From positions 310,001 to 374,000 of the forward strand of contig VXAZ01002491.1 of the NCBI GenBank assembly GCA_013399875.1: 64,000 bases of DNA. Direction: 5' to 3'. Both the position numbers and the translations under genes were made by a program. The notes beneath the pieces are model-generated. The model did no database searches. It worked only from the letters and a program-made list of their open reading frames with translations, and was not told where the DNA came from. Source of the DNA: Gymnorhina tibicen (lineage: Eukaryota; Chordata; Aves; Passeriformes; Artamidae). Of this stretch, positions 1 to 10,823 are shown piece after piece; position 1 is the stretch's first letter, and every line of letters starts with the position of its first letter.

Positions 1-520
1 ATGCATGGTTTTTTTCACTTTCGATTTACTGTCTATATTATGCCATTCGGGAAACAGGGTTTATTTCAGGCCATATTAAAATTGTAACATGGTGAGTGTA
101 GACTAAACAGAGCATAGCCAGGCTAAACATTAGTGGTCCCTCTTGACTCTTTTTCCCTCCCATCTGGTTCGGAATACACTGAGATTCTTGGTCAAGTACA
201 TGTATAACCTGTGTCTGAGCAAGTGCTTTGAGCAGGAACAATGTAAACCACTTTACATCATGTCTGTTAAAAATCCATTTCAAAATGTACAGCACGTCAG
301 GAAGGATATGTATAACTTTTCCTGCTTTTACTTTTGGCTCAACGATGTTTCAGGTAAACATTTTTCTTTTAAAAATGGCCTAACAGTTTGAGCAGTCTTG
401 GTGATAAACAGAAACTAAAGAAAGGGTTTTTTCTCTTTGGTGTTGGGAGCATCCTGCTGCTTTTTGCTTTCATATTAAAAAGATTCAGCTCTTTACCTGA
501 GATACTGAATTCAATTACAG
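1..520 (+). other. STARD13: STARD13 intron (3' part)
   Basis: Non-coding sequence upstream of the first recognisable STARD13 exon. It ends in an AG acceptor at 519-520 with a weak, interrupted pyrimidine tract. I saw no RhoGAP-like reading frame here, so the preceding exon must lie left of the window. Confidence 0.7.
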
Positions 521-635
521 AGTAATACAGAAAAAATATGCAACAGGGAAGCCAGATCAGAAGGACCTCAGTGAAAACCTGGCAGCTACTCAGGGCCTTG
601 CTCACATGATAATGGAATGCAACAAACTTTTTGAG
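521..635 (+). CDS. STARD13: STARD13 (DLC2) coding exon, end of RhoGAP region
   Basis: The gene encodes a Rho GTPase-activating protein (StAR-related lipid transfer protein 13, Deleted in Liver Cancer 2) acting on RhoA/Cdc42 at focal adhesions and the cytoplasm. Base 521 completes a codon from the previous exon. Codons from 522 then read VIQKKYATGKPDQ, followed by SENLAATQGLAHMIMEC and NKLFE, which I recognise as the segment just after the catalytic RhoGAP core in DLC-family proteins. The exon is flanked by AG at 519-520 and GTGAGT from 636. It is 115 nt long and ends on a complete codon, which fits the phase-0 exon that follows. It is too short to stand out as an open frame. The SAM domain, serine-rich linker and most of RhoGAP lie outside the window. 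Confidence 0.93.
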
Positions 636-1391
636 GTGAGTGACAGACTCAAACAGCATTATTCATGGCCACATAATGCAGCACCCTTTGAAGTAATTAT
701 GTTTATGCTTACATCATCTGTCTTGTGTTAGCTCAGAGATTGGTGCCTCACTTATTTGTAAACTTGCTTCATCTAACGTTTATTTATCTCATTTCTTTAT
801 GGCAGTTCCCTTTTCGTATTCAAAAGATGCAGGGTAATTATTCTGTAACAGTTTTCAACCCAAACCACTGGATTAGGAAATTTTAGTCTAATTCAAATCA
901 AAATCTGCTAGTGTAAAATTTTATTACAATGCTTTTAATGCCTCAGTTAAAACCTAATAATCTTAAAAATAATTACCCATACACTTTATTTCTGTGTGTT
1001 GTGCAGTAAGGTAAAAATCACATAGAGAGCTGCAGTCATTCCTGCAGCTACTTACACTGCAGCTGGAGGAGAGCAAATGGTCCTATCTCCCTTTCCCAGA
1101 AGCACAAGGCAGTATTTCTGAGGGCTAAAGGAGTAACAGGGGTGTATTGACATCCAGTTGATCAGTCTAACGCGGTTCTGCATGAGTAGTGCTGTTCTGA
1201 GCCATGGGCTGTTTCATTAGACTACTTTGATGTTTCATCTTGCATAAAGACAGAAATTGGTATGCGTTTTACAGATCACAGGCTCATGCAATTGGATGCT
1301 GAATGGTCCATCAGCCTAAGAACACATTGCCTTAAGGAAAAGTTCTCAGCAGGAGATTTTCCCTGTGTGTTTTCCCTCCCTTCTATGGCAG
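636..1391 (+). other. STARD13: STARD13 intron
   Basis: A 756-bp phase-0 intron with GTGAGT donor and GGCAG acceptor. It contains no open frame or repeat that I recognise. Confidence 0.9.
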
Positions 1392-1613
1392 GTCCCACAC
1401 GAGATGATCACCCAATCCCGAAACTCCTATGTTGATGCAGAAGTGCATTCTCCCACCCTGGATGAGCTTGGGAAACAAGTGGATGAGGAAGGAGGGAACT
1501 ATCAGATGTACCTGGAAACTCTCATGCAGAATCTCCAGAAAGAAGCAAAAGAGAAATTCAAAGGATGGGTCACATGTTCCAGTGTAGAGAACACAGAACT
1601 CGCCTACAAAAAG
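1392..1613 (+). CDS. STARD13: STARD13 coding exon, RhoGAP-START linker and start of START domain
   Basis: A 222-nt exon (74 codons, phase 0 at both ends) reading from VPHEMITQSRNSYVDAE to KEKFKGWVTCSS and ending NTELAYKK. Acceptor AG lies at 1390-1391 and the donor GTAATT begins at 1614. The start of the C-terminal START domain falls within this exon, judging by the KEKFKGWV motif typical of DLC proteins. START domains form a hydrophobic tunnel for lipid. In DLC2 the domain is linked to mitochondrial or lipid-droplet localisation, which is family knowledge and not visible here. The sequence departs from the human version mainly in the acidic stretch after PTLDELGKQ. An ATG before the exon at 1365 is intronic and not a start. 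Confidence 0.95.
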
Positions 1614-3545
1614 GTAATTTGGGTAGACATGGAAGGAGCAGCAAAGAAACCAAAGCAAAATGCAGCTTAGCTATGGGGCACCCTGACATGTTGCATGGCA
1701 AAACTCACACCCTTCTTTCTGGCAAGGCAGTCTTTTTTATTTTTAAAAAGATAACTAAAAGCAGTTAAAAATGTAATATAATAGTGATTCAAGTATGAGA
1801 TTCCAGAAAAAGGCACACAAAGCAAGCTGGGGTCTCCAAAATAGATCGAGTAAGTGACACAGCAAACAACACAACCAGAGAGTGAGCTGAGATGTTAAAC
1901 AACAGAGAACATTACCTGGGCAAGCTCCTTGACTGGGGGCATGCAAAGTTTCTGACCAGTTCTTGATATTTGCCAGCACTTTGGAGAACACAGCTAGAAC
2001 ATAGGTGATTACAGAACTTCTTCAGGCCCCCCAGTGCTTTGTTAAGCAGGCCAATCATATCACCAGTTTTATCCCTGATCCTTTTGTCCTTTTTTCAAGT
2101 GGATTTTTGATACTGCAGCTTTTATTAAAATTTCTGAATTTGCTTCAGGCTCCATCACTTCTTCAGGGAAAGCCAGACCACTGCAGCGAGGCAGAGGGTG
2201 CTGCAGGGTCCCTGCAGACAGTGGAGCTCAGGGCTGCTGGGACAATAGCAAAGCAGAGGTCTCCAAACCAGCAGCAGCTAGCGAGAGGAAGGGATGGATT
2301 AGGAGTGGGTGACACTAATTAGGCAGGAGAAGGGCAGTGGGAGGAATGTAGGATCTGGATGGTGAGGGGTCAGGAGGCAGCATTATCCCAGCTTAAGAAA
2401 GTGCAACCGCTCTGTCAGGCCAAAGAAACTGCAGTTACTGTGGTTTGTGGCCAGTTTCTGGGAGTGACCTCTCCAGGGAGGGACTGTGGGAGACTGGGGA
2501 CAGAGTAACAGGGCTCAGGTGGGAGCAGGATATGGGAGATGAGAGAGAGGGAATGGAGGCCTGTACAGCCGGTGGTCAAGGACCTGTGAGACTACAGAGG
2601 GGATTGGGAGTCTGGGGCTCCAGGGCAGGGGAAATGGGGAACTGAAAGCTTTGGGGAGAAAGCATTACAACAACATGAAATAATTCAAGGTGGGAGGTGC
2701 AGAAGGTGGGTTTCTGGGGAAGCAATCCTAGGTCTGTGGGAGGTACTAGAGGTTTCTGAAGTATTCACACTGGTATATGAGAATGGTAGGGTAGGGAGGG
2801 GTTAGAAAAGTAAGGCTTGCAAGATCCAGTGATTATGGTTAACTTGTTTACTGCCTGAAATAGGACCCCTAAAAGCATGCAGAAAAGCTGTATGTGTGCA
2901 ATCTAGGATATTCACCTTGTGCATAGCCCAGCACTTTCTGCTCCCCATACTGCAAGCTGTGGAGGTGTTTCAAGAAGCAGTAACTGTGAGCAAAGAGGAG
3001 TTAGCAATGAGTCTGTGCTCTTTGAAAGGTGTTTTCCCAATACCTTCCTTGCAGCTATTTTGAGGAGCAAACATCTGTGTACCTGACACAACTGAATCAA
3101 CATATGTTCTGCTCCCCCAGAACTAACCAGGAGGGTTAATGAACCCTCAGTCCCAGGTAGTGTATAAGATTGCCTAAGGTAGGTTAGGCAGGGTGTCAGT
3201 CTCTCATCTTTTTTTACTTCTGCAGACACATATTCATTGTTACACTCAGGATGTTTGGACTTGAAAAAGTGTCTGTCACACCAGAAGTAACGCAGAACCC
3301 CACTGGCACTGTGGGAACTAGCCCAGATATATTCTGTTCTGAGAGCAGAGTGATGAATCACTTCAGATTTACGTCCAGGACCAGTAGAGCAGCAGCAATA
3401 GCAATAATAGTAATGATTAGCAGAGTAATATGAATGCTCTTAAGCTGAAGTCAGACACACATATTGAGATTTTGTCCTCAGTATTGTCTGCGGAACTTAG
3501 GCATGTAAATCATGGGGTTTTGTGTTCTCGGTTACTCCACTCCAG
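1614..3545 (+). other. STARD13: STARD13 intron with G-rich tract
   Basis: A 1,932-bp phase-0 intron. From about 2280 to 2810 the + (sense) strand is strikingly G-rich and contains the quadruplex candidate listed separately. Open frames here have no recognisable protein content. The acceptor CTCCAG is at 3540-3545. Confidence 0.9.
2599..2639 (+). other. Candidate G-quadruplex motif
   Basis: Six runs of three or four G (2599-2602, 2606-2608, 2614-2617, 2623-2625, 2628-2631, 2636-2639) are separated by loops of 2-5 bases. This meets the usual G3+N1-7 rule with spare G-runs. It lies on the sense strand of the STARD13 intron, so the structure could form in the nascent RNA as well as in DNA. Confidence 0.7.
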
Positions 3546-3763
3546 GTTGGCGATGGGAACCCACTAAGGCTTTGGAAAGCCTCAGTTGAAGTTGAAGCCC
3601 CCCCATCAGTTGTCCTGAACCGAGTGCTGAGAGAACGTCACCTCTGGGACGAGGACTTCTTGCAGTGGAAGGTGGTCGAGAGCCTGGACAAGCAGACAGA
3701 AGTTTACCAGTATGTTTTGAACAGCATGGCTCCTCACCCTGTCCGAGACTTTGTCGTTCTCAG
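3546..3763 (+). CDS. STARD13: STARD13 coding exon, START domain core
   Basis: A 218-nt exon that begins in phase 0 (VGDGNPLRLWKASVEVEAPP) and ends after two bases of a split Arg codon (AG at 3762-3763, completed by A at 6876). It encodes the START core, including LNRVLRERHLWDEDF, QWKVVESLDKQTEVYQYVLN and SMAPHPVRDFVVLR. These strands line the lipid-binding cavity in START folds. Acceptor AG is at 3544-3545 and the donor GTAAGC starts at 3764. No frame disruption is seen and the exon closely resembles mammalian STARD13. Confidence 0.96.
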
Positions 3764-6700
3764 GTAAGCTGAGGGCGGTTCTCTGGTACCTTCGCCTCCT
3801 GCAGTGCATAAAGGAAGATCTGGACTTATCTCAGCCTTCACATCTGTGTAATTGCTCTTCAGGAACTCTACTTCTGGGCAGCAGTGTTGATTTCTCAAAC
3901 TGAATTAGTCATACACCTAGAGCATGCTGACCTTTTCTCTGATGTAATTTGAGCAGCACGTACTCCTGAGGCCATAAATATCATTTCTTCCTCAGAACAG
4001 ATGTCTGATAATAGCTGCTCTTCTCTCTTAGCTTTGTTTGTTGTCAAAACAGTGCAAATAGAACCCAGTTGTTTTTTACGCTGCTTTTGCTGTTCTCTGG
4101 GGAATGTTTGATGTTTAAGAGCCAAATGTTTAGAAGAGAAGATAGTGGTGCTTTTAAGCTAAGGCTGTTATACAGTGTCTATATAAGTTATTATCTTAAA
4201 TTTTCAGTTGGAGTCTTTGTAAATGAAGAAATGCTGATCCATAAAAATCCTAGTGTGGAAATGAACAGAAGGAAGCAGTAGATTTGTATTCTCTCTTCCA
4301 GGGGATGACTTCTCACAAATAAATGTATAGCTGTGTATCAATATTCCACATTCAATCCCAGTTCTGCCATTTTCTATCTGCCTGTACAGAACAGTAAAAA
4401 AAAAACCCTCTTATGCACCTTCTGCCTTTGAAATCCTGGCCTTTGCTCACTAGGAGCTATTGTGGAGCTGCTGACATATTTCACTTACAGGGTCAGTCCT
4501 GCAGTTATTTATTTCAGGATGATTTTGTGCATTTCCGTTTTTGGTCCCTGCTTTCTTTGATTGAAATGATGTGCCAGAGAAATACAAAGCAGTTTTGACA
4601 AAGGAAGTAGTCCAGTGAGTCAGAATTGTATTAAAGGGAATGAAGATTGAAAGAAAAAGATGAGCCAAATAAAATATAATTACGAAAGTACATCCCTTTT
4701 ATGAACTTTAGTAGTCTCTTAGAGGATGACAACATGCAGATATTGTTGGTATAGGGGAAGAATTATTGGAACTCTTAGGGGAAGATTTAAAAAATGCTTT
4801 CTGTAACCAATGCTCCCATTAATCTATTTCCTTTGCCTTCCCACAGTATTCTGGGATAAATTAATTATTTTATAATCAAATATATATTATATATTTTACA
4901 TAATTATATATCTATCATTACTTCATAAATAATCTTCTTCCATAATGTTATTAGCTTGAAGCAGTGATAAGTTTGGCCCTCTGCATGGCACCGAGAAGAT
5001 CGTCTGCGAGCGGCAGGGAGGTTTTGATGACCGTAATTTGGTCCTCTCATTTGCCACTTAGTTCACTATTAGGTTTCGTGGTGGTTTATGTTCTTTAAAG
5101 ACCTGCTGTGCAGTCACATCAGTTAAAGGCAAATCCTGCTATCGAGTTCTTGTTCTTTTCACTAACCCAGGCAGAATGACCCCCGAGGACTGAAATACAT
5201 ATCATAAAAATGAATCCTGTTGGGTTCTCAAGGGCTGAAAACAGCCATCAGGCAGATCTGTCAGATTCTGTTGTTTATCTCCTTTGATTGACTGTGGTAT
5301 TGCTGGCTAACCTTGCTCTAGACTTAATGATATCAATTTGATACCTTACGATTGGTGGGAAGTGAACAGCGAAATTATAATACACCTCTGGGGACATGAA
5401 TAAATATATTTTAACAGATGGCAATTTTCTCATTCTCAGTCAAACTTTGGGCTGTGAAAGGATCAGCTTAGTTGTTCCTTTTTTTTTCAGTGTGACAGTC
5501 ATAACAAGGGGATTAGGCTCCCTAGAGAAGACTTTGATGGTAAGAGGAGAGGGGAAATGTTTCATATGCCTGGGATATGACACAGCTCTCAGCTGCCCTG
5601 CACAGGCACCACTTTTATTAAAGAATCCACAAGTGTTTAATGTTCATTAAGTATGACAGCATTTTGGTGAGTTAGGTGCCATGCCTGATTTTACTACTGT
5701 AAGGCATTTAAAGAACTACTGAAACTGGCCTAAATCCATATGACTGGGAACAGGAAACATAAGTCTTCTGAAATCTCTGGGATATAGACTTTCCACTTCA
5801 CAAATGGCCCAGGTAGTGCTGGGTTGTTACCAAAATGATGTGGGCACATCTGAACACTGTGCAAGCGCTCGCAAGATATGGTTCAGCATTTCTCATACTG
5901 GATCTTAGCTGTGATTTCCTTCTCCCACGTGTTTCATCCGCCAAGATAGCTCATCAATTTTATTAATGCCCAGGCACATTTAAAACCTTCTGGTCACTAT
6001 CTTCCTGCAGTGTCTTGAATAACAGCTCAGTTTCATGTAAGAAAAATGTAGAATGTTAAAATTATCTGCTGAAGTCCAAGCTTCAACAGTCCTTGAAAGC
6101 AGCTTACCTGCTAAAAAATGATACTTCCCAAGGAAGCATAATCCCTGTCTCAGACAATCCACAGCAAGATGATGCATGTTGCACAGCACAGTGGGAATTT
6201 CTCATTTCTTCCCACAGCATAGGAAAGAGCACAGACCTGTCCTCTGAGATTCAGTGCAGATGAGAAAGATGTGAGACACAAGAATGTGTAGAGAATGCTT
6301 ACAGAACAACGAAAAAATGTTAAGTATTAAAGTCTAGGTCTCCTGAACTCGGTGGGAAACTTCTCCAGCATGTAAGAGAGGCTAGAAACTTGGGAGAGGA
6401 AAAAAATTGAAGGACATTTTGGTTTTAATTCAGACGCCCTTGAAACATATTCTGTGTAGTAGTGAGGATTTCTGCTGTACTAAACTCCATTTCTTGTTCT
6501 GTAAGTCTGCATGGGTGCAATGCACAGTTTCAGCTTTTGCTGGAGGGCTTATCCTCACTCCTTCTCCTTTCCAAAACTTCTGTCTGACTGCAAAAGGCTC
6601 TATCATGCTCTAGAATACATAATGGTTACAAAATGCTCCTGCGGAGAAGCAAAACTTCTCCACCTGGAGCCACGTACATGGGTGGCCATTCCACATCACG

Positions 6701-6875
6701 GTCAGACTACCAACTGGGGAAAATGAAACTCCTCCAGGGACTCCTAGGACAGTCCACTGGCATTGCAGGCAACAAGGACAGGCAGACAAGCAAACTGTAA
6801 CTTTAATTCTGGTTCTTACTCATGTGCCCAAAATTTCATCGCTAAAGTGATTCCGTCTTGCCCATGTTCCTGCAG
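3764..6875 (+). other. STARD13: STARD13 intron
   Basis: A 3,112-bp phase-2 intron. It contains a very AT-rich stretch (about 4856-4935, TATATA-type) followed directly by a CpG-retaining block (4991 to about 5380, listed separately). I recognise no coding sequence and no complete interspersed repeat. Confidence 0.9.
4991..5380. other. CpG-retaining intronic block, possible conserved noncoding element
   Basis: Five CpG dinucleotides fall within 42 bases (4992, 5001, 5007, 5011, 5032), with more scattered to about 5371. The surrounding intron is nearly CpG-free and an AT-rich run lies immediately upstream. No CR1 or LTR similarity was noticed and no frame looks coding. Local resistance to CpG loss is often seen in regulatory or ultraconserved DNA, but conservation itself cannot be judged from one sequence. 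Confidence 0.35.
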
Positions 6876-7052
6876 AACGTGGAGGACGGATTTGCCCAAG
6901 GGGATGTGCATGCTGGTTGCCATCTCTGTGGAGCACGAAGAGGCTCCTCTCATGGGAGCTGTGCGAGCCATCGTGATGGACTCCCAGTACTTGATAGAGC
7001 CCTGTGGCTCAGGAAAAGCCAGGCTGACCCACATCTGCAGGATTGACCTAAA
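6876..7052 (+). CDS. STARD13: STARD13 coding exon, START domain second half
   Basis: A 177-nt exon. A at 6876 completes the split Arg codon, then the exon reads TWRTDLPKGMCMLVAISVE, HEEAPLMGAVRAIVMDSQYL and IEPCGSGKARLTHICRIDL. It ends with two bases of a Lys codon before GTAAGT at 7053. The acceptor is CTGCAG at 6870-6875. The IEPCGSGKxRLTHICRIDLKG motif is diagnostic for DLC-family START domains. Reading straight through the donor would give a stop (TAA at 7054-7056), so splicing is needed. Confidence 0.96.
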
Positions 7053-7405
7053 GTAAGTATCCTACTTGCACAAAGTAATGTCCATTCAGCAGGACAAAAC
7101 CCTCAGGCTCAGGGAGGAGAGGTGTTGGGAACGAGGGCATGGTTAGGGTAGCTTTGCTTTGGAGTTTTCCTGCAGTCTTTTCTCCACTCAGTGCCTACCA
7201 CTGTTATGATGTGAACCTAGAAACAGAATCTGCTTATTTGATTACTGCAAGGGAGAACTTCAGAGTACGCTTAAAATGACAAGTATTTGGAAGTCTCCAC
7301 CACCACCGTGGGCAGTGGGGAGCGGGAAGCATTGCAAGCACGTTTCTGTGGGGCATATTTCTTGAGTATTCGAGTTTCTCAATAATTCTCTTTTCATTTC
7401 TTCAG
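7053..7405 (+). other. STARD13: STARD13 last intron
   Basis: A 353-bp phase-2 intron with canonical GTAAGT donor and a pyrimidine-rich acceptor TTTCATTTCTTCAG. Nothing else is recognisable in it. Confidence 0.92.
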
Positions 7406-7523
7406 AGGACATTCCCCAGAGTGGTACAACAAAGGCTTTGGACATCTGTGTGCAGCAGAAGTTGCCAGGATCAGAAATTCATTTCAACCTCTGATTGCTG
7501 AGGGACCAGAAACAAAAATCTGA
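7406..7523 (+). CDS. STARD13: STARD13 last coding exon and stop
   Basis: The exon starts with A, completing the split Lys codon. It then reads GHSPEWYNKGFGHLCAAEVA and RIRNSFQPLIAEGPETKI, followed by TGA at 7521-7523. This is the C-terminal helix that closes the START cavity, and the ending ...ETKI matches the vertebrate STARD13 C-terminus. The five exons in the window sum to 850 nt, that is one carried-over base, 282 codons and the stop, out of about 1,113 residues in the human protein. The 3' UTR continues in the same exon. Confidence 0.97.
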
Positions 7524-7843
7524 GGAAGTGTTCCTGGGAGCATGTGAGCGTAAATCAGGGTCTGGCAGGGAACCGGAATACTGAAAGCAAAGGTCTTATT
7601 TACACTGCAGAAATCTGACCAGACCTGGGTCTATACAAAGCTGAAAAAGGAATTTTATAGGAAAGTTCTTTTATTCTGGAGACTTCACCTTCCCCCTTCC
7701 CCCACATCCACTCTGTATTAATTTTGATTATTGAAGTAAACATTTCTTCAGAGAGCTTTTATTACTTTAAAAACAGATTATTGCCATTACTTGTATGTTA
7801 CATAACTCTGGTATTTAAAGGCTTCTAAGAAGCATATTTTAAT

Positions 7844-7930
7844 TGTAAATAAATAATGTACAGTATGTATATATTTATCTATATTCTGTCTATATATATG
7901 TATATGTATAAATTAATTATTTTGTATATA
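7844..7930 (+). promoter_or_regulatory. STARD13: Cluster of Pumilio-type response elements in 3' UTR
   Basis: Three exact matches to the PUM1/2 consensus UGUANAUA occur within 87 bases (7844-7851, 7866-7873, 7923-7930). A fourth lies at 10232-10239. They sit about 320 nt after the stop, beside the first AATAAA. PUM proteins generally promote mRNA decay or translational repression. The surroundings are TA-rich, so one match could arise by chance. Confidence 0.5.
7848..7853 (+). promoter_or_regulatory. STARD13: Proximal polyadenylation signal AATAAA
   Basis: This is the first canonical AATAAA after the STARD13 stop codon, 325 nt downstream. It overlaps the first Pumilio-type element, so PUM binding and cleavage-factor binding would compete. 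Use of the site is inferred. Confidence 0.4.
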
Positions 7931-8654
7931 ACTCAGTGCAAATCACTTGCATCAGTTGGACTTTAAGTGGATCTGTCACTTGTTTCTTAGTGTGTCACTG
8001 CTACATAAGCTGTGTTTGCTGTTATCACAGGGCTACCAGGCGTAATTCATGTGATAACAAACGCCTGTTCTCAAATAAGTTTTGTGTTTGTGCGTGCTAT
8101 GAGAAGGTACCTAGAAATAGATGTAGGAAGAGTTACAGGAACTAAGGAAGAAGGAGTTTACAGTACATTTAAAAATAATGAGGAGGGAAGCAGTCTCACC
8201 AAATAAAATACATGGAGATGCATCTGAGACAGACACTGTGGAGGCCATTTATGTTCAGCTGCAGAATTGTGACTGTCAGTAGAAGGTATTGAAAACTTAC
8301 CTGTTGCCTTAACGACTGGTGTCTGTCAGTAGAGAACCTCACTGTGTGCAGTGTTCCAGGTCTGCTCATCCTTGGACAGCACAAGGTAACACTGTGTGTC
8401 CTGAGATGGCTAAAATCAGACTGGTAAGTTATTAAACTGTAAATTAATTTTTTTTTTAAGCATTTTGTCTAGGTTCTGAGTGTTTCTGTGTTGTTCTTTC
8501 CTTCTCCCATAGAGATGGCTAATCCAAAGCAGGTTCTCCACACCTAGTGGACACAAAGACATGCAGATGAACACCATGCCTTTTAATATTCTTACTATAC
8601 AAATAACTACACTTTTTTAAGATTTTAAACACATCTTGGAGATTTAAAAGACTA

Positions 8655-8660
8655 AATAAA
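8655..8660 (+). promoter_or_regulatory. STARD13: Second polyadenylation signal AATAAA
   Basis: A canonical AATAAA about 1.1 kb after the stop, followed by T-rich sequence. It is a candidate for an intermediate-length transcript. Confidence 0.35.
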
Positions 8661-8857
8661 TGCTATTCTTGGAAAGATTGCTTTTATAGTAACAGCAAGC
8701 ATTTTCATCTTATATTGCACTGATCTGCATGATCCCACCACTGTAGGCATTGGTGGGAGCAGGATTAGGACTATGAGGAGTAGGAGCCATTTAAGCCTAT
8801 TATATAATTTCATTTTCAGGGACCTATTATTTTGCTAATGGAAGAATGCTTTAAAAG

Positions 8858-8876
8858 TAATAATAATAATAATAAT
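8858..8876 (+). repeat. (TAA)n microsatellite
   Basis: About six uninterrupted TAA units within the probable STARD13 3' UTR. Confidence 0.9.
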
Positions 8877-10235
8877 TTGGCGACATTGCCTTTGAGGCAG
8901 GGCTCCATTTTCTTTTAACTAACTTAAGACCAAAATGTTATTACATCTATGACTCAATAAGAATGTACAAGCCTGTTAATACTGTTCTTCATTAATCACA
9001 TGTGTTCACTTGGATTTTATTTATTGCTGCATAAACCAGCGGAGTCACTCACAGCCAGTGTTTCAGCTCAGTCCTTCCAACAAAATCCAGAAAGATTAGT
9101 ATGAGGTCGATTAAGCAGGATACATTTCCTATGTGAAGCTACAGCTTTGTGCCCCGATTCAGTAAATGGGGAAGTCTCTTCAGAGCCAGAGCTCTGGATA
9201 TGCCCCAGGTGTGGGAGCTGTGCAGTGGATTGTGTGGGGTGACAGCCGCTAGAGCATGACCCCACGTGCCATCCTGCACACACATGAGGGCTGCGCTGGC
9301 AGGGGACAGCCCTGCGATCTGAGGAAGCACACCTGGAGGAGCTCAGGGTGGACAGGGTGACCCAGGGTGACCCACAGTGCTCCAGGGTGTCCTTGTGAAG
9401 GAGCAGGACTCCAAAAAAGTCATCGTCATCTTTGCCCATGAGCTGTGTCACCCACGTTCTATCATGCAAGTCCTAGGATCAGGGATGTTGGCTGCCTGGG
9501 AGCTCCTGCCTTGAGTTTATGGCCAACAGTAGTTGCAGTGTGCAACTATTACGAGCTTTAAGTCCCGCAGACAGGGGAGCACTCACGGGGCCCTTACATG
9601 GCCGTGGTGGGGTCTGGCAGACACCCGCTGGCTGCAGGGCACCACCACTGCCCAGGCTCAGCCTTCCCGGGAGCAAACAGTGCCTCCCCAGCTGGGAATG
9701 CCATTCCAGAAAGCAGCACCTCCTCCCCAGTGCCAGTGGCCATGGCAGCAGATTTCATGCCGGCTGTTTTCCAAAACATGAGCAATTAGAGTATTTCTGC
9801 TACATTAGCTTACACAAATAAATACATAAATGCCTCAGCATTAGCAGGCACAGGATTTCTAGCCCTGGGAATGGCACTGTCTGGCAATAAATAATTTCTT
9901 AAGGAAAAGAAGGGAAAACCAGGACAGTGTTTGTATCCTGTCTGACAAGTAATTGCTCAGCTGGAAGAGGCCCTGTGCCACCTGCCACCCTTAGCAAGGT
10001 AGGGTTGTTTTCCTACCCTTGCAGAAGCTCTGTCATGTGCTTCTGGCATCTCCAAGCCATGTATTGTTGAAATAAGATTTCTTCAAAATGCACATTATGC
10101 CATGTGTACCATTCAGCTACCACAGTATTTTGTATTGTTACATTGATAGATTATGATAATTGCATTTTTAAATGTTATACTCATATCAATACCTCATATT
10201 TTTACCTCATCTGTTGGTATCAGTCATTACTTGTA

Positions 10236-10261
10236 AATAAATAATTGCAGAGTTGAATAAA
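10236..10261 (+). promoter_or_regulatory. STARD13: Paired distal polyadenylation signals
   Basis: Two AATAAA motifs (10236-10241 and 10256-10261) are followed by a TG/T-rich stretch (TTTCTTTGTGCTCTTTTTTC) resembling a downstream GU/U element. This is the most complete cleavage-site architecture in the region and a plausible distal end for STARD13. Confidence 0.4.
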
Positions 10262-10823
10262 TTTGCATACACTAAAGAAATGTGTTTCTTTGTGCTCTTT
10301 TTTCGTCCATTGGCTCAAGAAATACTGCATTTAAGCCCTTGCTTTCTTTATTGCAACCTGCTATACACTAAATTGTTCTGGTGTGGGACTTCAGTAATGA
10401 CTGCAGGCTCAAAATTATATTGTTGCCCATTATACTTAGCCTGTATGTATACATGAGCTTCACAGCAAAGATTGCTTTCCAAAGAAGCCATTAAGCCAGG
10501 AAAGCTGCCCTAACAGATTCACAGAAAGGACCCACAAGGTCCAGGTTTGACAAAGGTAAATTCAGGTCCTCAACAGTTTAGGCCTCTGACTCCCACTGAA
10601 TTCAGCTATGTTTCTGCATCTATGTTCTTGTCAATAATTTAGGTCTAGGTTCACAGGAGTGACTGGAGCTGGGAGGGTGAGTGCTGGGTTCACATTGTCA
10701 GACATCAGCCATCTCAAATCCATCAAGCCACTGCAAAAGAGTAAAAGGTATGGTGGCATGATGGTCATTTCTGTCGTTTGTCTTACACATTCTACAGATA
10801 GGTTAAATGTTCCTTTGGAGGGG
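10262..10823. other. Intergenic sequence, nothing recognised
   Basis: Between the probable STARD13 transcript end and the solo LTR. I see no gene or repeat in it. Confidence 0.6.

Larger units (their letters stand above)
7524..10261 (+). other. STARD13: Probable STARD13 3' UTR and polyadenylation region
   Basis: The sequence after the stop is AT-rich to about 8.9 kb. AATAAA signals lie at 7848-7853, 8655-8660, 9817-9822, 9886-9891, 10236-10241 and 10256-10261. The human 3' UTR is roughly 2.4 kb, which would place the main end near 9.9-10.3 kb. The true cleavage site cannot be fixed from sequence alone. Open frames at about 9.1-9.8 kb look like chance frames in a moderately GC-rich patch. Confidence 0.45.

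Noticed and set aside
369..659. Minus-strand open frame of 96 codons
   Set aside because: It is antisense to the 521-635 STARD13 exon, which matches the DLC family on the + strand.
1365..1391. ATG start for a small protein ahead of the STARD13 exon
   Set aside because: The bases are intronic. The AG at 1390-1391 and phase-0 continuity with the exon ending at 635 show this is an acceptor, not a start.
9068..9821. Overlapping open frames of 60-130 codons on both strands after STARD13
   Set aside because: No recognisable domain, no splice context and mutually overlapping frames. They are best explained by a moderately GC-rich 3' UTR or flank.
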